DNA of 30,891 nt, taken from IMG/VR virus record IMGVR_UViG_3300025125_000005, positions 1 to 30,891 of that record; one strand, 5' to 3'. A program made the translations under genes and the position numbers. The notes beneath the pieces were generated by a model. The model was not told where the DNA came from, did no database searches, and saw only the letters and a list, made by a program, of their open reading frames with translations. Positions 29,522-30,891 of this stretch are shown piece by piece; position 1 is the first letter of the stretch; each line of letters opens with the position of its first letter. The stretch is from a virus.

Positions 29522-29865
29522 TATCACCGGCTATAAATTCTGTGGAAATCGGTGGTATTCGCTACCCTCATATAACCATACGCTGGAGAGATATTGTCGG
29601 GGATGGTGCTATGGTCAGGCTTATAGAAGCCAATAAACTAGTTTGTCCTGTTATGTATACGGAAGGATATCTGTTTGACTGCTTTGAAGCCAATGGTGAG
29701 AAGTATGTCCGAACTTTCTCAACGTGGGCCTACGATGAAGAGGAGAAGGAAGCTACCTTCGGGGACAGGAACTGTTTTCCTGTCTGTGTGCTGACCAAGG
29801 AAAGCAGGCGTGATCTGAAGGTTGCCGTTGCTTGGGTGGAGGCCAGCAAGGAGAGTGTAGAGTGA
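29518..29865 (+). CDS. Hypothetical protein
   Basis: A 115-residue, beta-rich protein (MISPAINSVEIGGIRY, HITIRWRDIVGDGAMV, AVAWVEASKE) that I do not recognise. GAGGAGGGGG lies before the ATG and decides the start over an upstream in-frame ATG. Its stop overlaps the methyltransferase GTG, and its start overlaps the AT-hook mini-gene. Confidence 0.6.
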   Translation: MISPAINSVEIGGIRYPHITIRWRDIVGDGAMVRLIEANKLVCPVMYTEGYLFDCFEANGEKYVRTFSTWAYDEEEKEATFGDRNCFPVCVLTKESRRDLKVAVAWVEASKESVE

Positions 29866-30386
29866 GGAAGCCTTTCGACTTTTATCCTACCCCATTAAGT
29901 ATTGTGCGGCTAATGGTTGATGAGTACATCAAACGGACGCCGGTTGTACGCCACTCAACTCCTGTATGGGAGCCTTGTGCAGGAGATGGCCGCATAGCGG
30001 AAGCCCTGAAGGCCGCAGGTGTGTGTGATGTTATGGAAACGGATATACAGAAGGGGCAGAACTTCTTTGATTTTGGCCACGCACCTCTGGAGCATGTGGT
30101 AACGAACCCGCCGTTCAAGGATATCAGAAAATTTATTGACCATGCTTTTGCCATAGGGGTGAAGCGTATGGCCTTGGTGTGTCCCGAAAGACTGTGGGCT
30201 TGCAAGAAAGGTCGTGAGCAGTTCCAGCGTCATAGACCTAATATCTTTGCCAACATGGATTGGCGGGAGGACTATCTCGGAAAGGGCGGTAGCCCTGACA
30301 GGGCATTGGCTGTCTCTATCTGGTGGCAACCATGCGCTGATATCTGTCATTTTGAAGTTTGGTCAAAGGAAAAGGATAGAATCTAA
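29862..30386 (+). CDS. Adenine-specific DNA methyltransferase-like protein
   Basis: A 174-residue protein with FDFYPTP at the start, the AdoMet-binding motif WEPCAGDGRIAEAL (36-49), TDI at 60-62 and the catalytic motif NPPF at 82-85. This is the layout of small N6-adenine methyltransferases of phages, often used to protect DNA from host restriction. There is no target-recognition domain of notable size. GTG 29862 overlaps the upstream stop as GTGA, with AAGGAG nine bases before. Confidence 0.85.
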   Translation: MRKPFDFYPTPLSIVRLMVDEYIKRTPVVRHSTPVWEPCAGDGRIAEALKAAGVCDVMETDIQKGQNFFDFGHAPLEHVVTNPPFKDIRKFIDHAFAIGVKRMALVCPERLWACKKGREQFQRHRPNIFANMDWREDYLGKGGSPDRALAVSIWWQPCADICHFEVWSKEKDRI

Positions 30387-30536
30387 ATGGGGATTAGACC
30401 CAATCGAATTTTTAATGATCCGGGGGAATTTCGTATGGCTGCTAAAAAGCTGGACGAAAAGTTTGCAAAATTGATGAAGAAGAAAAAGTTTAAGAGTTAC
30501 AGGATAAAAAAAACGGCTAATGGCCACGGGGGATAG
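30387..30536 (+). CDS. 49-aa Lys-rich protein
   Basis: A 49-residue protein directly after the methyltransferase stop, with a run of Lys (KLMKKKKFKSYRIKK) and an AAAGGAAAAGGA about 12 bases upstream. It may bind nucleic acid. No family recognised. Confidence 0.5.
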   Translation: MGIRPNRIFNDPGEFRMAAKKLDEKFAKLMKKKKFKSYRIKKTANGHGG

Positions 30537-30557
30537 GTGCGTGGTTTAGGGGAAATA

Positions 30558-30821
30558 CTACTTCCCGTTCACCCGGTCACGAAGGCCATTGGCATAATTC
30601 CATAGGGAAGAGATGTTCTTCTGTGCTGCGTCTAAATCGGCACGCAGTTTTACTACCTCTACGTAGGTATCGCGTTTTTCTAAGTAGGCGCTGAGTGAGT
30701 CCACATCTTTTCTAAGAGATGTCACGTTCTCCCTTAGTCGTACAGCCATAACGACGAAAAGAAAAAGGACTATTAGTTGGTCCCAGTATTCTGTAATTAA
30801 GTTAACATCCATAATGGCCAT
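30558..30821 (-). CDS. Membrane-anchored coiled-coil protein
   Basis: An 87-residue protein with one hydrophobic segment (LIVLFLFVVMAV, about residues 16-27) followed by a long charged helix with heptad-like Leu/Val spacing (SLRKDVDSLSAYLEKRD, VVKLRADLDAAQ). The layout resembles an inner-membrane spanin or a small phage membrane protein. It converges with the plus-strand operon, so it belongs to another unit reaching beyond the window. An ATG at codon 4 is an alternative start. Confidence 0.6.
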   Translation of the reverse strand: MAIMDVNLITEYWDQLIVLFLFVVMAVRLRENVTSLRKDVDSLSAYLEKRDTYVEVVKLRADLDAAQKNISSLWNYANGLRDRVNGK

Positions 30822-30847
30822 AGAGAATAAAAGTTGAACAGTTAATG

Positions 30848-30865
30848 TTGACGGTATTTTGTCAA
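30848..30865. promoter_or_regulatory. Inverted repeat with promoter-like hexamers
   Basis: TTGAC and GTCAA flank eight bases, giving a -35 like hexamer on each strand (perfect TTGACA on the minus strand, 34 bases before the gene start). I find no convincing -10 for either. It could be an operator or a promoter for the membrane/coiled-coil gene. Confidence 0.3.
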
Positions 30866-30891
30866 TAGACTAGTGTGATATCGTCTTAGAG

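Noticed and set aside
29430-29636. A 68-codon plus frame after the LexA-like gene
   Set aside because: It lacks a ribosome site and conflicts with the AT-hook mini-frame and the following gene, both of which are supported by overlaps and ribosome sites.

Overview
The window reads as part of a tailed double-stranded DNA phage or prophage of a Gram-negative bacterium. It is densely packed: most neighbouring genes overlap by 1 to 20 bases (ATGA, TAATG and similar) and strong GGAGG/GAGGTGA ribosome binding sites recur. The Gram-negative host is inferred from an overlapping inner/outer spanin pair with a clear lipobox and from a LpxO/AspH-type hydroxylase. A tyrosine integrase argues for a temperate life style or a temperate ancestor. 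No capsid, portal, large terminase, tail tube or DNA polymerase gene is visible, so the window is only part of the genome. I cannot name the host genus.

Layout, left to right. (1) 13-10702, plus strand: a 2944-residue multidomain polyvalent (probably virion-injected) protein, then a lysis cassette (T4-type lysozyme, small membrane protein, Rz-like and Rz1-like spanins), an AspH/LpxO-like hydroxylase and a small zinc ribbon protein. (2) 15930-10674, minus strand: PD-(D/E)XK Cas4/RecB-like nuclease, ParB-like protein, terminator, ERF single-strand annealing protein, SSB-like protein, HNH nuclease, two small conserved phage proteins, a ribbon-helix-helix protein and the integrase. This is an integration and recombination module. 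(3) 15986-18814, plus strand: RusA-like resolvase, a small protein, a T7 gp4-like primase-helicase and a conserved unknown. Regions 2 and 3 diverge from a short spacer that probably holds back-to-back promoters. (4) 21544-18803, minus strand: a string of tiny genes, including a DnaJ-type zinc mini-protein, micro-membrane proteins, a ribbon-helix-helix protein and a DUF7417-like protein, with several clear terminators. (5) 26218-21763, minus strand: the most unusual block, comprising a small membrane protein, a MoxR-type AAA+ ATPase, a DUF3150-like protein and a DUF2201-type metallopeptidase/VWA protein. (6) 26230-26800: a gene-poor segment with signs of RNA structure. (7) 26805-30536, plus strand: a small-terminase-like protein, then 500 bp of non-coding DNA (G-rich tracts, an orphan terminator and a 99-bp nested palindrome), then a tightly coupled run of accessory genes (nuclease-like, DUF1937, LexA-type winged helix, AT-hook mini-protein, adenine methyltransferase). 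A short transmembrane/coiled-coil gene faces back from the right end.

The strongest candidate for something undescribed is in region 5. Each of the four genes of the MoxR-DUF3150-VWA cassette is preceded by a copy of the same roughly 65-nt element of three consecutive hairpins. The copies differ in sequence, but the stems show compensatory changes, including a conserved C-A mismatch that becomes U-G in one copy. The 3' strand of the middle hairpin also forms the 5' strand of the last one, so two of the folds exclude each other. This looks like a repeated cis-regulatory RNA, or a structured repeat, dedicated to one operon.
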